Assembly (NCBI RefSeq): GCF_902706285.1
Contig: NZ_CACSKD010000001.1
Coordinates: 186,001-250,000, forward strand
Source of the DNA: Rhizobium sp. 18055
GTDB taxonomy: Bacteria > Pseudomonadota > Alphaproteobacteria > Rhizobiales > Rhizobiaceae
DNA length: 64,000 bases
Reading direction: 5' to 3'
A program made the translations under genes and the position numbers. The notes below the pieces were generated by a model. It was given only the letters and a program-made list of their open reading frames with translations, was not told the DNA's origin and did no database searches. This document shows positions 53,529 to 63,628 of this stretch, in pieces (positions within the stretch are counted from its first letter, which is position 1; the number at the start of each line of letters is the position of its first letter).

Positions 53529-54137
53529 ATGACGCAAGATTCAAAAATATTCGTTGGGCTTAAATCCGCTCGAAAAAAACCAGCTGCCCACAGCGAACCA
53601 ACAGGTCCAAGATGCCAATGGGACGGTTGCGAGAAGGCAGGCACGCACCGCGCGCCGGTCGGAAGCAGTGCTGAAGGGCTGTATCTGTTGTTCTGTCTTG
53701 AGCACGTGAAAGAATACAACAAGGGGTACAGTTTCACGACAGCTCCATCGAGCCCCGAGGTCGCTCGCTACCAGAGGGAAGCGACGACAGGTGGCCGTGC
53801 AACCGTGGGGACGCGCGTCACCGAAGCGACCGAAATCCCGATGCCATTCACCGTCCGCTCCGGTACGGCAAAGGCATTGAATGCACGCAAAACCGCAGCG
53901 CAGCGACAGGCGCAGAAGGCCGATCTGCAAGTCAGGAAGCTCAAGGTGCTGGAAGCCCGGGCTTTCGAGACGCTTGGCGTTTCGCAGGGCGCAACGCCGG
54001 AAGAAATCAAGGCGCGCTACAAGGAGAAGCTCAAGATGCATCATCCTGACGCCAACGAGGGCAACCGAACCTCCGAAGACGAGCTTCGCGCATCGATCGA
54101 GGCCTATAAGATACTTAAATTGAACGGATTTTGCTGA
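53529..54137 (+). CDS. J-domain protein with N-terminal zinc-binding motif
   Basis: A 202-aa alphaproteobacterial DnaJ-like protein. The N-terminal part has paired Cys/His (CQWDGCEKAGTHRAP, then LFCLEHVKEYNKGY), a likely zinc site shared by the family. A charged linker leads to a C-terminal J domain (FETLGVSQGATPEEIKARYK) with the HPD tripeptide in LKMHHPDANEGNR. Placement of the J domain at the C-terminus is typical of this family, which is expected to stimulate DnaK. Clients are unknown. Confidence 0.88.
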   Translation: MTQDSKIFVGLKSARKKPAAHSEPTGPRCQWDGCEKAGTHRAPVGSSAEGLYLLFCLEHVKEYNKGYSFTTAPSSPEVARYQREATTGGRATVGTRVTEATEIPMPFTVRSGTAKALNARKTAAQRQAQKADLQVRKLKVLEARAFETLGVSQGATPEEIKARYKEKLKMHHPDANEGNRTSEDELRASIEAYKILKLNGFC

Positions 54138-54245
54138 GGCGGTGCTTCAGCATGGCGGGGCGACCTGGGTCGCCTCGCCGCCTCGATGCCCTGCCCTCGC
54201 CCCGCCCCGCCATTGGCAGTTGGCGACACAGCGATAGAGCTTTGA

Positions 54246-55601
54246 TCAGGCCTCTTCTGCAATCAAAGCGGACACGCTTTTGGCCTGAACGCGAATATCC
54301 GGCACCGCGGTAATCTCCCAGAACTGGCCGGCGGTCAACGCCCCGACCGCATAGACGCCGGGCTGTCGTTGACCGTCCGAGCCAATGATCTGCGAGGTCC
54401 TGTCGACATCGATACCGAGGCCCAATGGATCGGCCGCGATGAGCCCCTGGCGCTGCATCTCCTGCAGCAAGGGCGAGTGCCTGATGCCGGCGCGCTCCAT
54501 GCCGGTGCAGTTGACGAGCCAATCGGCCTGCAGAGAGGCGATCTGTTGCCGCCCCCTCAGTCTGTATGTGAGAGCCAGCCTGTTTCCGTCCTCAGCAACC
54601 GCCGTGAGGTAGCCGGCGTGAATCTCAAGGGTGGCATCACGCAGCATCGCCTGCAGACGGTCGGACACGTCCGAGGGGATGCGATGCCGATGGATGTTCC
54701 ACCACGGCAAGGCATGCCGAAGGAAGCGAGCCCGCTCGCTCTTGTCCAGCCGCTGCCAGACGGCTTGTATTCCCGGCCGCAATCCATCCATAAGCGCCCG
54801 CCAATCGCCACATGCCTTTGCCTGGCGGCGAAGTGATTGGAGGAGCGCGCTCATGGTCAGTTGGCCCGTCGGCAGTATGGGCTCGACTGCAGGCGGATGG
54901 TCACGCACATGCGCGAGGGGTATGAGGCCACGACGCGACAGAACCTGGATACGGCCCTCATGGCCATGAGCCCGCAACGCCAGCACCTGGTCGATCATTG
55001 TCAGGCCGGAACCGAGTATGCATACGCTGTCGAATTTCTTGATCCTTTGAAGCCAGGAAAGCCGCCAGGGATTATCCACGATGTGCTTGCGGACCTCCGT
55101 CCCAAGGTTGGCCATCTCCATCGGCAGGCTCGCATTGCCTACACCCAGGCACAGCACCACGTTCTTGCCGAGGATCTCCGCGGCGTTGTCCAGCGTGAAG
55201 GCGAGCCCCACCCGGAACCTTTCGACGCAACCGGTTGCCTTTGCTTTGATGAAATCCACCCGACATCGGGCGCTGCGATTGCGCAGCAGCGAAGCCAGCG
55301 TGTCGCGGAGGTAGAGGCCATAATCGCGGCGCGATGCGAAATCGCCGGCCTGCAGCGGTCTGCCGCGACGTGTCAGCCAATCGACAAAATCGTTCGGCCG
55401 GTCTGGAAATACGCTCATCCTGCCGGCCGGCACATTGAGCCTGTGCAAATAGAGTTCCGTTCTGTAGGCCGTTCCGCGGCCAAAACCGGGATCGTCGCCG
55501 ATAATGGCGATCGACGCCGAGGGCGGCAATTTTCCAACGAGATTGATAGTGACAGCGATCGCCGAAAATCCGGCACCCACGACAACGACGTCATAAACCA
55601 A
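54246..55601 (-). CDS. FAD/NAD(P)-binding protein (COG4529-like)
   Basis: A 451-aa flavoprotein. The N-terminal FAD motif is YDVVVVGAGFSAIAVTINLV, with GFGRGTAYRTELYLHRLNVP and VCILGSGLTMIDQVLALRAH as later blocks. It ends with GVYAVGALTAGQFWEITAVP. This matches the FAD_NAD(P)-binding_9 family, whose reactions are poorly known. The start appears to be TTG at 55601, 5 nt after GGAGGG; the nearby ATG is out of frame. It is divergent from the SfnB-like gene, and a shared role in sulfur or carbon-sulfur metabolism is possible but unproven. Confidence 0.8.
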   Translation of the reverse strand: MVYDVVVVGAGFSAIAVTINLVGKLPPSASIAIIGDDPGFGRGTAYRTELYLHRLNVPAGRMSVFPDRPNDFVDWLTRRGRPLQAGDFASRRDYGLYLRDTLASLLRNRSARCRVDFIKAKATGCVERFRVGLAFTLDNAAEILGKNVVLCLGVGNASLPMEMANLGTEVRKHIVDNPWRLSWLQRIKKFDSVCILGSGLTMIDQVLALRAHGHEGRIQVLSRRGLIPLAHVRDHPPAVEPILPTGQLTMSALLQSLRRQAKACGDWRALMDGLRPGIQAVWQRLDKSERARFLRHALPWWNIHRHRIPSDVSDRLQAMLRDATLEIHAGYLTAVAEDGNRLALTYRLRGRQQIASLQADWLVNCTGMERAGIRHSPLLQEMQRQGLIAADPLGLGIDVDRTSQIIGSDGQRQPGVYAVGALTAGQFWEITAVPDIRVQAKSVSALIAEEA

Positions 55602-55854
55602 TCCACCCTCCTGACTGGCTGTTGCAACTGTAAACGCATATTGGCTCGCCTGGGTTCCTTGCCCGAGCTGGCCCGACCTTCACGCAGACACTCCGGTAAG
55701 GCCTACCCCTGCCGACGCATCCTTCCGCATCAGCGATACTATCCGCAGTCGAGCGCAAAGACATTCCTTTTAAGTAATAGTTTATAGATTTTATATTCTT
55801 CTTTTTTGACCTCGTATTGTCCACCCATAGGCCTTGTCGGTTTTGGAGAGAGAG

Positions 55855-57072
55855 ATGGACAGAGCGCTACATCCCACGGATCGAATTCGGCAACTGACAG
55901 CCCGTCTTGCCAGCGAGGAGGATGCGCTGGCGACAGCGCGCGCATTGGCGAGGAGATTTGCCGAGAAAGCAGCGTTACGCGACCAGGAGCGGTTGCTGCC
56001 CTATCACGAACTGGATGCGCTGTCGCAGTCCGGCCTGCTGGCGATCACCGTGCCCCCCGAATATGGCGGCATCGATGTCTCCAACAGCGTGCTTGCCGAA
56101 GTGGCGGCCATACTCTCGCAGGCCGATGGCTCGATCGGCCAGATTCCGCAGAGCCACTTCTATATCCTGGAAGCGCTCAGGGTCGATGGCACGGAGGAGC
56201 AGAAGCGCTTTTTCTTCGGCCGTGCGCTGGCCGGCGATCGGTTCGGCAACGCGCTCTCCGAACGCGGCACCAAGACGGTCGGCCACTACAACACGCGCCT
56301 CACCCACGACGGGATCGGTTATCGGCTCAATGGCCGCAAATTCTATTCGACCGGCGTGATCTTCGCCGATTGGGTGACTGTCTTTGCGCTGGATGAGGCC
56401 GACAGGTTGACCATGTCCTTCGTCCAGCGCGGAACCGATGGCATCGAGATCATCGACGACTGGGACGGCTTCGGCCAACGGACGACCGGCAGTGGCACGA
56501 CGGTGCTTGATAATGTCTACGTGCAGGCCGATGCCGTGGTGCTGCATCACAAAGGGTTCGAGCGCCCGACGACGATCGGCTCGGTCGGACAGATCATCCA
56601 TGCCGGCATCGATCTTGGCATTGCGCGCGCCGCTTTTGCCGAAACGATCGACTTCGTGAAAACCCGCTCGCGCCCATGGACCGACAGCGGCGTCGACAAG
56701 GCTTCCGACGATCCATTGACGATTGCCAAGGTCGGAGAGTTGGCGATCCGGATCGAGGCCGCCACAGCCCTCGTCGAACGGGCCGGCCTGAAGGTCGATA
56801 TTGCCCAAATCGACACCAACGAGGAAAACGTCATTGCCGCGACGCTAGCGGTCGCCGCCGCCAAGGTACTGACCTCCGAGATCGCGATCGAAGCCGCCAA
56901 CACCCTGTTCGAACTTGCCGGCACCGCCTCGACGGGCACGGGGCTCAATCTCGACCGGCACTGGCGCAATGCCCGCACCCACACGCTGCACGACCCGGTG
57001 CGCTGGAAGTATCATGTCGTCGGAAACTACCACCTCAATGGAACGATACCGCCGAGAAGCGGCGCGCTCTGA
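55855..57072 (+). CDS. SfnB-like acyl-CoA dehydrogenase-family monooxygenase
   Basis: A 405-aa FMN-dependent oxidoreductase of the acyl-CoA-dehydrogenase fold. Family blocks are SQSGLLAITVPPEYGGIDVS, AEVAAILSQADGSIGQIPQS, NGRKFYSTGVIFADWVTVFA and TSTGTGLNLDRHWRNARTHT. These fit the DszC/SfnB branch, which uses reduced flavin and oxygen on sulfones and sulfur compounds rather than on acyl-CoA. The ATG at 55855 follows GGAGAG; a TTG at 55834 is less likely. No flavin reductase gene is adjacent, so reduced flavin must come from elsewhere. Confidence 0.85.
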   Translation: MDRALHPTDRIRQLTARLASEEDALATARALARRFAEKAALRDQERLLPYHELDALSQSGLLAITVPPEYGGIDVSNSVLAEVAAILSQADGSIGQIPQSHFYILEALRVDGTEEQKRFFFGRALAGDRFGNALSERGTKTVGHYNTRLTHDGIGYRLNGRKFYSTGVIFADWVTVFALDEADRLTMSFVQRGTDGIEIIDDWDGFGQRTTGSGTTVLDNVYVQADAVVLHHKGFERPTTIGSVGQIIHAGIDLGIARAAFAETIDFVKTRSRPWTDSGVDKASDDPLTIAKVGELAIRIEAATALVERAGLKVDIAQIDTNEENVIAATLAVAAAKVLTSEIAIEAANTLFELAGTASTGTGLNLDRHWRNARTHTLHDPVRWKYHVVGNYHLNGTIPPRSGAL

Positions 57073-57328
57073 CGTCCGCTCCGGAAACGCTAGAAGAACA
57101 ATAAATCGATATCGGAAATCGAGCGGTTTGGCCATCGAAGGCCAGCAACCGTCTGAATTGTCACCCAGATGCTTCTCGAGGCTTGGGTGCCGGCCCTCGA
57201 CGCCGATGAAGCCTGGCACCCTCATATTCGTGTCACAGGTTTACCGGTGCGGAGCACCGGGATTGCCTGTTCCCACTCAATCACGCTCTTGCGAACTGCC
57301 GATAGCGACTATTTCGCCTGCGTGTTTC

Positions 57329-59428
57329 CTATTGTTGCGCGCCGGTTTTGACAACGCCTTGCTGCAGATCCTGCTGATCGGCGACAATGGCGGCGGCCTC
57401 GCTCAGCAAAACGTCCTTTGCGTTCTTGCGGGCATTCTCGATAGCAATATCGGCGCTCAGGCTACGCTCGTTTGCTTGCAGGCCATCGTCCTTTTCAGGA
57501 TCTACACCGTCGTTTGTGTCCTCGCGTGACTTGAGGCGATTTGCCCGAGCAGTCCATTCCTTGCGACGTTCGGCTTCATTGAGGGAAACCACGCCTTTTT
57601 CGCGCTGCGCCTTGAGTTCCGCGATGTCTCCCAAAAAGCGCTGGAAGTCCGGGTCGCCCTGCACCCGCGCGTCATGGCGGCCTTTCAGTTCCGGCAGCAA
57701 CGTCGCCAGGTCGCCGGCAGGCGCATATTTTGCAGACTTGATCTGTGTCCACGGCAGGGCGTTGTCGTAACTCGCCTCACCAAAGCGCTTGGGGTCCGAC
57801 AGCCCCGGCAGGCTGATATCAGGTGTCACGCCGCGCAGCTGGGTTGTGCCGCCATTGACGCGGAAAAACTGTGCGATCGTCAGTTTCAACTCCCCGAATT
57901 TCGGCTTGCTGTTATGAGCAACCTCGTCAAGATTAACCACGGTTTGCACGGTGCCCTTGCCAAAGCTGGGCTCACCGACAATCACACCGCGGCCGTAATC
58001 CTGTATCGCTGCAGCAAAAATCTCGGACGCTGAAGCCGAACCACGATTGATCAGCACGCCGAACGGACCTGTCCATGCTGGTGTGGGAAGATCGTCACTT
58101 TGCACCTCCACCTTGCCGTCGGCGCCGCGCTGCTGGACCACCGGGCCCTTGCCGACGAAAAGGCCGGTCAAATCAATTGCCTCTGCCAATGAACCGCCGC
58201 CATTGTTGCGCAGATCCATCAAAACACCATCGACCTTGTCTTGCTTCAACTCAACGAGAAGCTTGGCGACATCACGGCTAGCACTTCGGTAATCCTTGTC
58301 GCCTTTTCGCCGCGCTTCGAAATCCTCGTAGAACGCCGGCAGCGTAATCACTCCGATTTTGCGCGTGGCATCACCATCCTTTACCGACAGGATGGTCTTC
58401 TTGGCAGCCTGCTTTTCGAGGCTGATCTTGTCGCGCACCAGACTGATCACCCGATGGGTGCCGTCTGCTCCGGCATCGGCTGGCAAGATGTCCAGGCGCA
58501 CGACCGAAGCTTTTTCACCCCGGATCATTTGCACGACCTCGTCAAGGCGGGTGCCCACTACGTCCTTGACGACGCCGTCTTCGCCTTGACCGACACCGGT
58601 AATGCGATCCCCGACCGCGAGCTTGCCGGACAATTGGGCCGGTCCACCCGGCACGAGTTCGCGGATCGTGGTGTAGTCATCGCGATCCTGCAGCACCGCA
58701 CCGATACCAACCAACGAAAGTTTCATTGAAATGTCGAAGTCAGCCGAAGCCGTCGCGCCGAAATAGTCCGTGTGCGGGTCTATCGAGTTCGTATAGGCAT
58801 CCATGAAGGACTGGAAAACGTCGTCGCTCTTGTACTTGTAAGCGCGCTCAAGGGCGTTCGCGTAGCGTTTGTCGAGCGTTTCGCGACTAGCCGCGTCAGT
58901 CTTGCCGCCCAGCTTCAATCGCAGCCAGTCGCCTTTGACGCGCTTGCGCCAGAGTTCATTGCCCTCGGCTTCAGATTGTGGCCACGGCGCGTCGTCGCGC
59001 AATAGCGAATAATCTTCCTGTACAGTGAAATCCATGTCCCGCTTGAGCAGGGTCCGCGCGTAATTCATCCGATCGACAACGCGCTGCTCATACACGTTGA
59101 AGATTGAAAACGGTATCTGCAGGTCCTCGCGCTTGATGGCATCATCGATCTTGGCGCTGTCAGACATGAACTTGTCGATGTCGGCCTGCAGGAAAAACAC
59201 GCGGTCTGGATCGAGCGACTTGATGAAGCGGTTCATGATCTTGGCCGACAAGTCATCGTCGAGCGCGATGGGCTTGTAACCGTACCGCGAGAGAAATTGC
59301 GCGCTCAACTGTGCGGCTTGCGCCTGCTGCTTTAGCGGCGCCAAAACAGGCGGCGATCGCACTTCCAGAGCGTATGCCGATGGTGCAATTGCCAGGAGGA
59401 CGACAAGGAAGCCGTATTTTATACGCAT
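57329..59428 (-). CDS. prc: Long C-terminal processing peptidase, Prc/Tsp type
   Basis: A 699-aa periplasmic tail-specific protease. An N-terminal signal peptide (FLVVLLAIAPSAYA) is followed by a long N-terminal domain, a PDZ domain at about 230-320 (VGIGAVLQDRDDYTTIRELV) and the S41 protease core. The catalytic Ser is in NRGSASASEIF and the Lys in EPSFGKGTVQ. The C-terminal DUF3340-like extension is present. This long form is typical of gammaproteobacteria and some others; rhizobial CtpA enzymes are usually about 440 aa. Together with the remnant and non-coding DNA upstream, it may be a transferred gene. Confidence 0.88.
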   Translation of the reverse strand: MRIKYGFLVVLLAIAPSAYALEVRSPPVLAPLKQQAQAAQLSAQFLSRYGYKPIALDDDLSAKIMNRFIKSLDPDRVFFLQADIDKFMSDSAKIDDAIKREDLQIPFSIFNVYEQRVVDRMNYARTLLKRDMDFTVQEDYSLLRDDAPWPQSEAEGNELWRKRVKGDWLRLKLGGKTDAASRETLDKRYANALERAYKYKSDDVFQSFMDAYTNSIDPHTDYFGATASADFDISMKLSLVGIGAVLQDRDDYTTIRELVPGGPAQLSGKLAVGDRITGVGQGEDGVVKDVVGTRLDEVVQMIRGEKASVVRLDILPADAGADGTHRVISLVRDKISLEKQAAKKTILSVKDGDATRKIGVITLPAFYEDFEARRKGDKDYRSASRDVAKLLVELKQDKVDGVLMDLRNNGGGSLAEAIDLTGLFVGKGPVVQQRGADGKVEVQSDDLPTPAWTGPFGVLINRGSASASEIFAAAIQDYGRGVIVGEPSFGKGTVQTVVNLDEVAHNSKPKFGELKLTIAQFFRVNGGTTQLRGVTPDISLPGLSDPKRFGEASYDNALPWTQIKSAKYAPAGDLATLLPELKGRHDARVQGDPDFQRFLGDIAELKAQREKGVVSLNEAERRKEWTARANRLKSREDTNDGVDPEKDDGLQANERSLSADIAIENARKNAKDVLLSEAAAIVADQQDLQQGVVKTGAQQ

Positions 59429-59771
59429 TAAGCTCTGATCCAATTCTTAGTGTCGACTCGTTCATGTCTGACGTTGGTGGAGCAATTATGTTTTTTTGGC
59501 AATTAAATGGATGCGCCGCCCCAAAACAAGCGTTCCTTTAGAATAGAGGCCTCAAACAGCCGCGCCCGTCGGTCGGCACTTTGTCGGGACGTCGATAATC
59601 CTGACCGCCAGCAGTGGCGCAGACGCGCTCGGAAAACCCTGACAATTCCCAAGCGGCTATAGTGCCTGTTCTCAAGTACAATGCGGTTGAGATACCTGCA
59701 TGGGTCAGGAAGACGTATGGGGCGCGAGCCGCCAGTAGGGCTTTTTGATTTCAATCAGAGACCTGCCTGGA
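59429..59771. other. Intergenic DNA upstream of prc
   Basis: About 340 bp without a supported gene. A reverse frame of 83 codons (59503-59754) has no clear homologue. It presumably carries the prc promoter. Confidence 0.45.
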
Positions 59772-60056
59772 TCACCCGCCTTGAGACGAATCGCGGATCA
59801 GGGCAACCATGTCCTGTCTGACCGTGGCGTCCGTCAGGAAGTAGCGGTGGCCGATGAAGCCGGCGTTGCCTTCATACTCGATGAAATCCGCCAGTCCTGC
59901 GAGTTGCTCGGCCTTCCAGATCGTCTGTGTCTCGCCGTTTGCCGTCGGCAGATGGCCGACGCTCAACTGGCCGAGGCGAACGGCACTTCCGAACAGCATC
60001 GCGGAACGTCCGAGCGCGCGGTCGTTGGGCGAAGAATAGACCGTCAGGTGGCTGGC
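59772..60056 (-). pseudogene. Remnant of a DUF900-type alpha/beta hydrolase
   Basis: The reverse-strand frame reads LTVYSSPNDRALGRSAMLFG, then RLGQLSVGHL and GNAGFIGHRYFLTDATVRQD, and stops at 59772. This is the C-terminal end of DUF900/COG4782 alpha/beta hydrolases (S-x-x-D-x-A-L, then FIGHxYF). The catalytic core that should precede it is absent. A membrane-helix-like N-terminal stretch (RWSITILVVVAVARP) sits just upstream, at 60044-60298, in another frame. It may be the original N-terminus after a large internal deletion, or unrelated. Confidence 0.5.
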
Positions 60057-60570
60057 AACCGATAGAACAGGGCAAGGGACGCCCAGGCCGTCGGACGTGC
60101 GACCGCGACGACCACCAGAATGGTGATGGACCAGCGGGCAGCGCCGCGCAGGATGGGACGGCGTGGATGTCGAACTGGGGAGGCGGTGGGGCCGTCAATG
60201 TCGTTCGAGTTCACCAGACGCAACTCCGATCTGTCGTGCTCGGGCGGAGCGGCTCGTTTCCGCCCGGCAGTGTCTTGGGATTCTGTCCCGGCTGCCACGC
60301 GGCGGATCGGTGTTCACGCGCTCATGGAGTCGCGCGCTTTCGAACATAGCACATGCGATTGATGCGGGATAACGGCCGCAGGCACGGATATGCTCGACGT
60401 GGAGATGGCCAACGAGGCCATCGGTAGCCTCGGTATCGGTCGATCGGACGAACGGATGCCAAGCGCTTTCGTCCTTTCAGTAGCGAAAGCTAAAATAACC
60501 AGCTGCCGCAAAGCAGCAATGCCACACTCCCCCCGCTTTTCAGCGATGGGGAGTGGGGCCCGCACGCTGA
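60057..60570. other. Intergenic DNA between the hydrolase remnant and the methyltransferase gene
   Basis: About 500 bp. A reverse frame at 60044-60298 encodes a possible membrane segment (see the remnant entry). An imperfect inverted repeat at about 60515-60555 with arms like ACTCCCC/GGGGAGT, beyond the methyltransferase stop, and a second GCTGC/GGCAGC-type stem next to it, could terminate the minus-strand operon. Nothing else is recognised. Confidence 0.45.
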
Positions 60571-61473
60571 CTAGCGTAAACCTGTGCAGACAAAACGCTC
60601 TGATAGATGATGGATGTGCTCGGTCCCGATGCCGCAGCAGCCACCGATGATCGATGCGCCGGCGTCTGCCCAACCGTCTGCCCAACGGCCGTAGGACTTC
60701 GGATCAAGATCGTTTCTGATCTCCGACACCACTTCGTTCGCAGCACCATCCTCGTCCTGGGAACCGAAGGCATTTGCATAGACGCCGAGAGGCAGCATTG
60801 GTGCTGCGGCACGCGCGGCCGCGAGCGCTGGCGTCATGACTTCAGGCATGGCGCAGTTGAATAGCAGCGCCTCAGCGTTCAGCTTCTGCGCAAGGCGCGC
60901 GGCATCGGCAACGGCCTGCCCGGACCGCAGCTGCGGTTCGGGCATCTCTTCGGGCGCAACGTCATCGCGCAGCGTGAACGACAGCCACAGCGGCTTGCCT
61001 GTCTCGCGAATGGCCTCAGCCGCCGCTTCAGCTTCTTCGAGGCTGCTCAAGGTCTCGGCCAGCCATAGATCGACATAGCCTTTGAGGCCGCGGACAAGCA
61101 CACCCAGATATTCCTGCGCGAGAACGGGCTCGAAAAGGTCCGGCTGATAGGAGCCGAAGACCGGCGGCAGCGAACCGGCAACCTTCACGCCCTTGGATAT
61201 TCCGGCCGCATCGCGCGCCATCCGGCCTGCAGTCGCTGCCAAGGCCTCCCCATGCTCGCGAAAACGGTCGGCGCCGATATGGAACGGTACAACCGCATAG
61301 CTGTTCGTGGTGATGACCTGTGCGCCGGCGCGGATATAGTCCTCGTGGACCTGTCGCACCATCTCAGGCGCTTCCATCAAGGCAAGCGCCGACCACTCGG
61401 GTTGCCGGAACGGAGCACCGACGCGCTCCAGTTCACGGCCCATTCCACCATCAAGGATTGTCATTTCAGTCAT
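60571..61473 (-). CDS. mmuM: Homocysteine S-methyltransferase (MmuM type)
   Basis: A 300-aa zinc-dependent methyltransferase. The N-terminal LDGGMGRELERVGAPFRQPE, the zinc ligands Cys in LLFNCAMPEV and the Cys pair in IIGGCCGIG, and the length fit the MmuM/HMT family. It makes methionine from homocysteine using S-methylmethionine or a similar methyl donor. It overlaps the upstream GntR gene by 4 bp (61470-61473) and closes the ABC/GntR operon, which supports uptake and use of S-methylmethionine. Betaine-type donors remain possible. Confidence 0.87.
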   Translation of the reverse strand: MTEMTILDGGMGRELERVGAPFRQPEWSALALMEAPEMVRQVHEDYIRAGAQVITTNSYAVVPFHIGADRFREHGEALAATAGRMARDAAGISKGVKVAGSLPPVFGSYQPDLFEPVLAQEYLGVLVRGLKGYVDLWLAETLSSLEEAEAAAEAIRETGKPLWLSFTLRDDVAPEEMPEPQLRSGQAVADAARLAQKLNAEALLFNCAMPEVMTPALAAARAAAPMLPLGVYANAFGSQDEDGAANEVVSEIRNDLDPKSYGRWADGWADAGASIIGGCCGIGTEHIHHLSERFVCTGLR

Positions 61474-62162
61474 CGGGATCTTTCCATAGTCATGTTTGTC
61501 TTCTGAGCTTCGAGCTCATGAAAGCCGCTCAGGTCGGCCTTGATCGATGCATCTATATGCGTCCGGACAGCCTGCTCGGCACGCTCCGGCGTTTGCATCG
61601 TCAAGGCATCGAAGAGCTCTTGATGTTCCGCGACCAGCGGATTACGGCGCGGCCAGTTCAGCTCCGACCACCGGTAAAGCCACTCCATCTTGTCGGCCAG
61701 CTGGGCATGGCGGCGGATGAGAAGCTGGTGTCCGGTCTGCCTGACAAAGCTTGCATGGAAGCCAAGATCCGCGTCGAGCCGGGTATCGACATCCCCCTCT
61801 TCCGCCGAATCCAGGGCTTCAAACGCAGCGTCGATCCACGACGTACCGATCTCGGCCCGCTTCTCCGCCACAATCCGTGCTGCCAGCCCTTCAAGGGCTG
61901 CCCGCAACGTATAGATTTCCTCGATTTCCCGGGCGTCCAGCGAAACAACGTGCCAGCTCGAATAGGGCGTGCGAGTGACCAGTTCTTGTGCCTCGAGCGC
62001 AAACAGCGCAGAGCGCACCGTTCCACGGCCAACCCCGATCTGTTCGGTCAGCGCCAGTTCGGTCAACGTGGCCCCAGGCTGGAATATACCGCGGACGATT
62101 GCGTTGCGCAGCCAATCGGCGGCGTTGTCCTGCAGGCTTTTCCGGTCGATCGGTTCAGGCAT
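61470..62162 (-). CDS. GntR family regulator, FCD subfamily
   Basis: A 230-aa FadR-type regulator. The winged HTH occupies about residues 10-75 (LTELALTEQIGVGRGTVRSA, then ALEAQELVTRTPYSSWHVVS), followed by an FCD domain (EEIYTLRAALEGLAARIVAE). It sits inside the operon between the ABC ATPase (9 bp upstream) and mmuM (4-bp overlap). It probably controls the whole operon in response to the transported compound. Confidence 0.87.
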   Translation of the reverse strand: MPEPIDRKSLQDNAADWLRNAIVRGIFQPGATLTELALTEQIGVGRGTVRSALFALEAQELVTRTPYSSWHVVSLDAREIEEIYTLRAALEGLAARIVAEKRAEIGTSWIDAAFEALDSAEEGDVDTRLDADLGFHASFVRQTGHQLLIRRHAQLADKMEWLYRWSELNWPRRNPLVAEHQELFDALTMQTPERAEQAVRTHIDASIKADLSGFHELEAQKTNMTMERSR

Positions 62163-62171
62163 GGTGACACC

Positions 62172-62945
62172 TCAACGGTTGCGATCGAAATGACCGCGGA
62201 TAAAGGCACGACAGCGCTCCGAAACCGGGTTCACGAAGACCTGCTCAGGCGGGCCGTCTTCTTCAACGATGCCCTTGTTCAGGAAAATCGCGCGCGACGA
62301 TACCTCCCGGGCAAATCCCATCTCATGCGTGACAATCAGCATCGTACGGCCCTCCTCGGCCAAACTACCAATCACCTTGAGCACTTCACCGACCAGTTCC
62401 GGATCCAACGCCGAAGTCGGCTCGTCGAAGAGAATGGCGCGTGGATGCTGCGCCAGCGCACGGGCGATCGCGACGCGCTGCTGCTGCCCACCGGAAAGGT
62501 GGGCCGGCCAGGCATCACGCTTTTCGGCAAGGCCGACCTTTTCCAGCAGTGCCATCGCCTCATCGACGCATTCCGCCCTCGGCCGCTTCTGCACGAAGAT
62601 CGGCGCCTCGATGACATTCTGCAGGACAGTGCGGTGCGGCCACAGATTGAAATTCTGGAACACGAAGCCGAGATGCCCGCGAATACGGCGTGCCACGACC
62701 TCTTCGGCGTGCGTCAGCTTTCCGCCCTGGGGCGAAAGGCTGTCGTCTCCGACAGCGATCGTGCCGCCATTGGGCACTTCCAGCATGGGGATGGTGCGCA
62801 GAAGCGTGCTCTTGCCGGAGCCACTCGATCCGATCAGCGAGATCACATCGCCGTCGTTTGCCGTCAGGTCGATGCCGCGCAGGACCTCGTTGTCGCCGAA
62901 ACGCTTATGAAGGCCGCTGATCGAAATCGCGGGGCGAACTGTCAT
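62172..62945 (-). CDS. Polar amino acid ABC transporter ATP-binding protein
   Basis: A 257-aa ATPase of the GlnQ/HisP type. Walker A is [16 protein letters not shown], the signature is [17 protein letters not shown] and Walker B is [16 protein letters not shown]. The ATG at 62945 overlaps the permease stop by 4 bp (62942-62945), the normal coupling for this operon type. The longer upstream frame would run deep into the permease gene and is rejected. Confidence 0.92.
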   Translation of the reverse strand: MTVRPAISISGLHKRFGDNEVLRGIDLTANDGDVISLIGSSGSGKSTLLRTIPMLEVPNGGTIAVGDDSLSPQGGKLTHAEEVVARRIRGHLGFVFQNFNLWPHRTVLQNVIEAPIFVQKRPRAECVDEAMALLEKVGLAEKRDAWPAHLSGGQQQRVAIARALAQHPRAILFDEPTSALDPELVGEVLKVIGSLAEEGRTMLIVTHEMGFAREVSSRAIFLNKGIVEEDGPPEQVFVNPVSERCRAFIRGHFDRNR

Positions 62946-63628
62946 GACGTCACTCCAAACTGCCAGGGAGAAAGGCGGCGCTCTAGCCAGGTCGAAGCTC
63001 TGGTGACGATCAGTGAAAACACCAGATAGATCAGGCCAGCACACAGGAAGATTTCAACGGCGCGCCACGTCTCCGACACGGCAGCGCGCGCAATGCCGGT
63101 CACATCCATCAGCGTGATCGTGCTCACCAGCGCCGTCGCCTTCAGCATCGAAATCACCTCGCCTGAATAGGCCGGCAAAGCCTGGCGAAAGGCGATCGGC
63201 AATATGATGCGCCGGGTGATGTTGAGCCTCGTCATGCCGGACACCCGGCCCGCTTCGACAGCGCCTCTCGGGACGGCCCGCAGAGCGCCTCTCAGGATTT
63301 CGGATGTATAGGCCGCATCATTGAGCACCAATGCCAGCAGGCCGCACCAATAAGGCTCGCGCAGGAACGGCCACAGGAAGCTGTGACGGATGAAACCGAA
63401 GCTTGCCAGTCCGTAGTAGATCATGAAGATCTGGATCAGCAGCGGCGTTCCGCGGAACAGGAAAACATAGGTCGATGCGACGGCGCTGCCGATGCGGGAA
63501 ACGCGCAACAGATTGAGCAGCAGGGCAAGGCACCCGCCGCCGATCAGCGAAAGGATGCCGAGGTTGAGCGTCAGCGGCACACCGGAAAGCAACTGCCTGA
63601 ACGTGTCGGCCAGAAAGGTGAAATCCAT
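62942..63628 (-). CDS. Polar amino acid ABC transporter permease
   Basis: A 228-aa inner-membrane permease of the HisM/GlnP type with about five helices. The cytoplasmic EAA loop is [20 protein letters not shown], followed by the conserved [18 protein letters not shown]. It starts immediately after the upstream permease gene ends. It is likely one half of a heterodimer. Confidence 0.91.
   Translation of the reverse strand: MDFTFLADTFRQLLSGVPLTLNLGILSLIGGGCLALLLNLLRVSRIGSAVASTYVFLFRGTPLLIQIFMIYYGLASFGFIRHSFLWPFLREPYWCGLLALVLNDAAYTSEILRGALRAVPRGAVEAGRVSGMTRLNITRRIILPIAFRQALPAYSGEVISMLKATALVSTITLMDVTGIARAAVSETWRAVEIFLCAGLIYLVFSLIVTRASTWLERRLSPWQFGVTS

Noticed and set aside
53133..53537. A 134-codon reverse-strand frame
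   Set aside because: No recognisable domain, no good ribosome binding site, and it overlaps the J-domain gene start.
59503..59754. Reverse frame with a YLNRIV stretch that recalls IS6-type transposases
   Set aside because: Only a handful of residues agree, no DDE motif or terminal inverted repeats are present.
61320..63029. A 569-codon open frame on the plus strand
   Set aside because: It is antisense to mmuM, the GntR gene and the ABC ATPase, all of which have clear conserved motifs.
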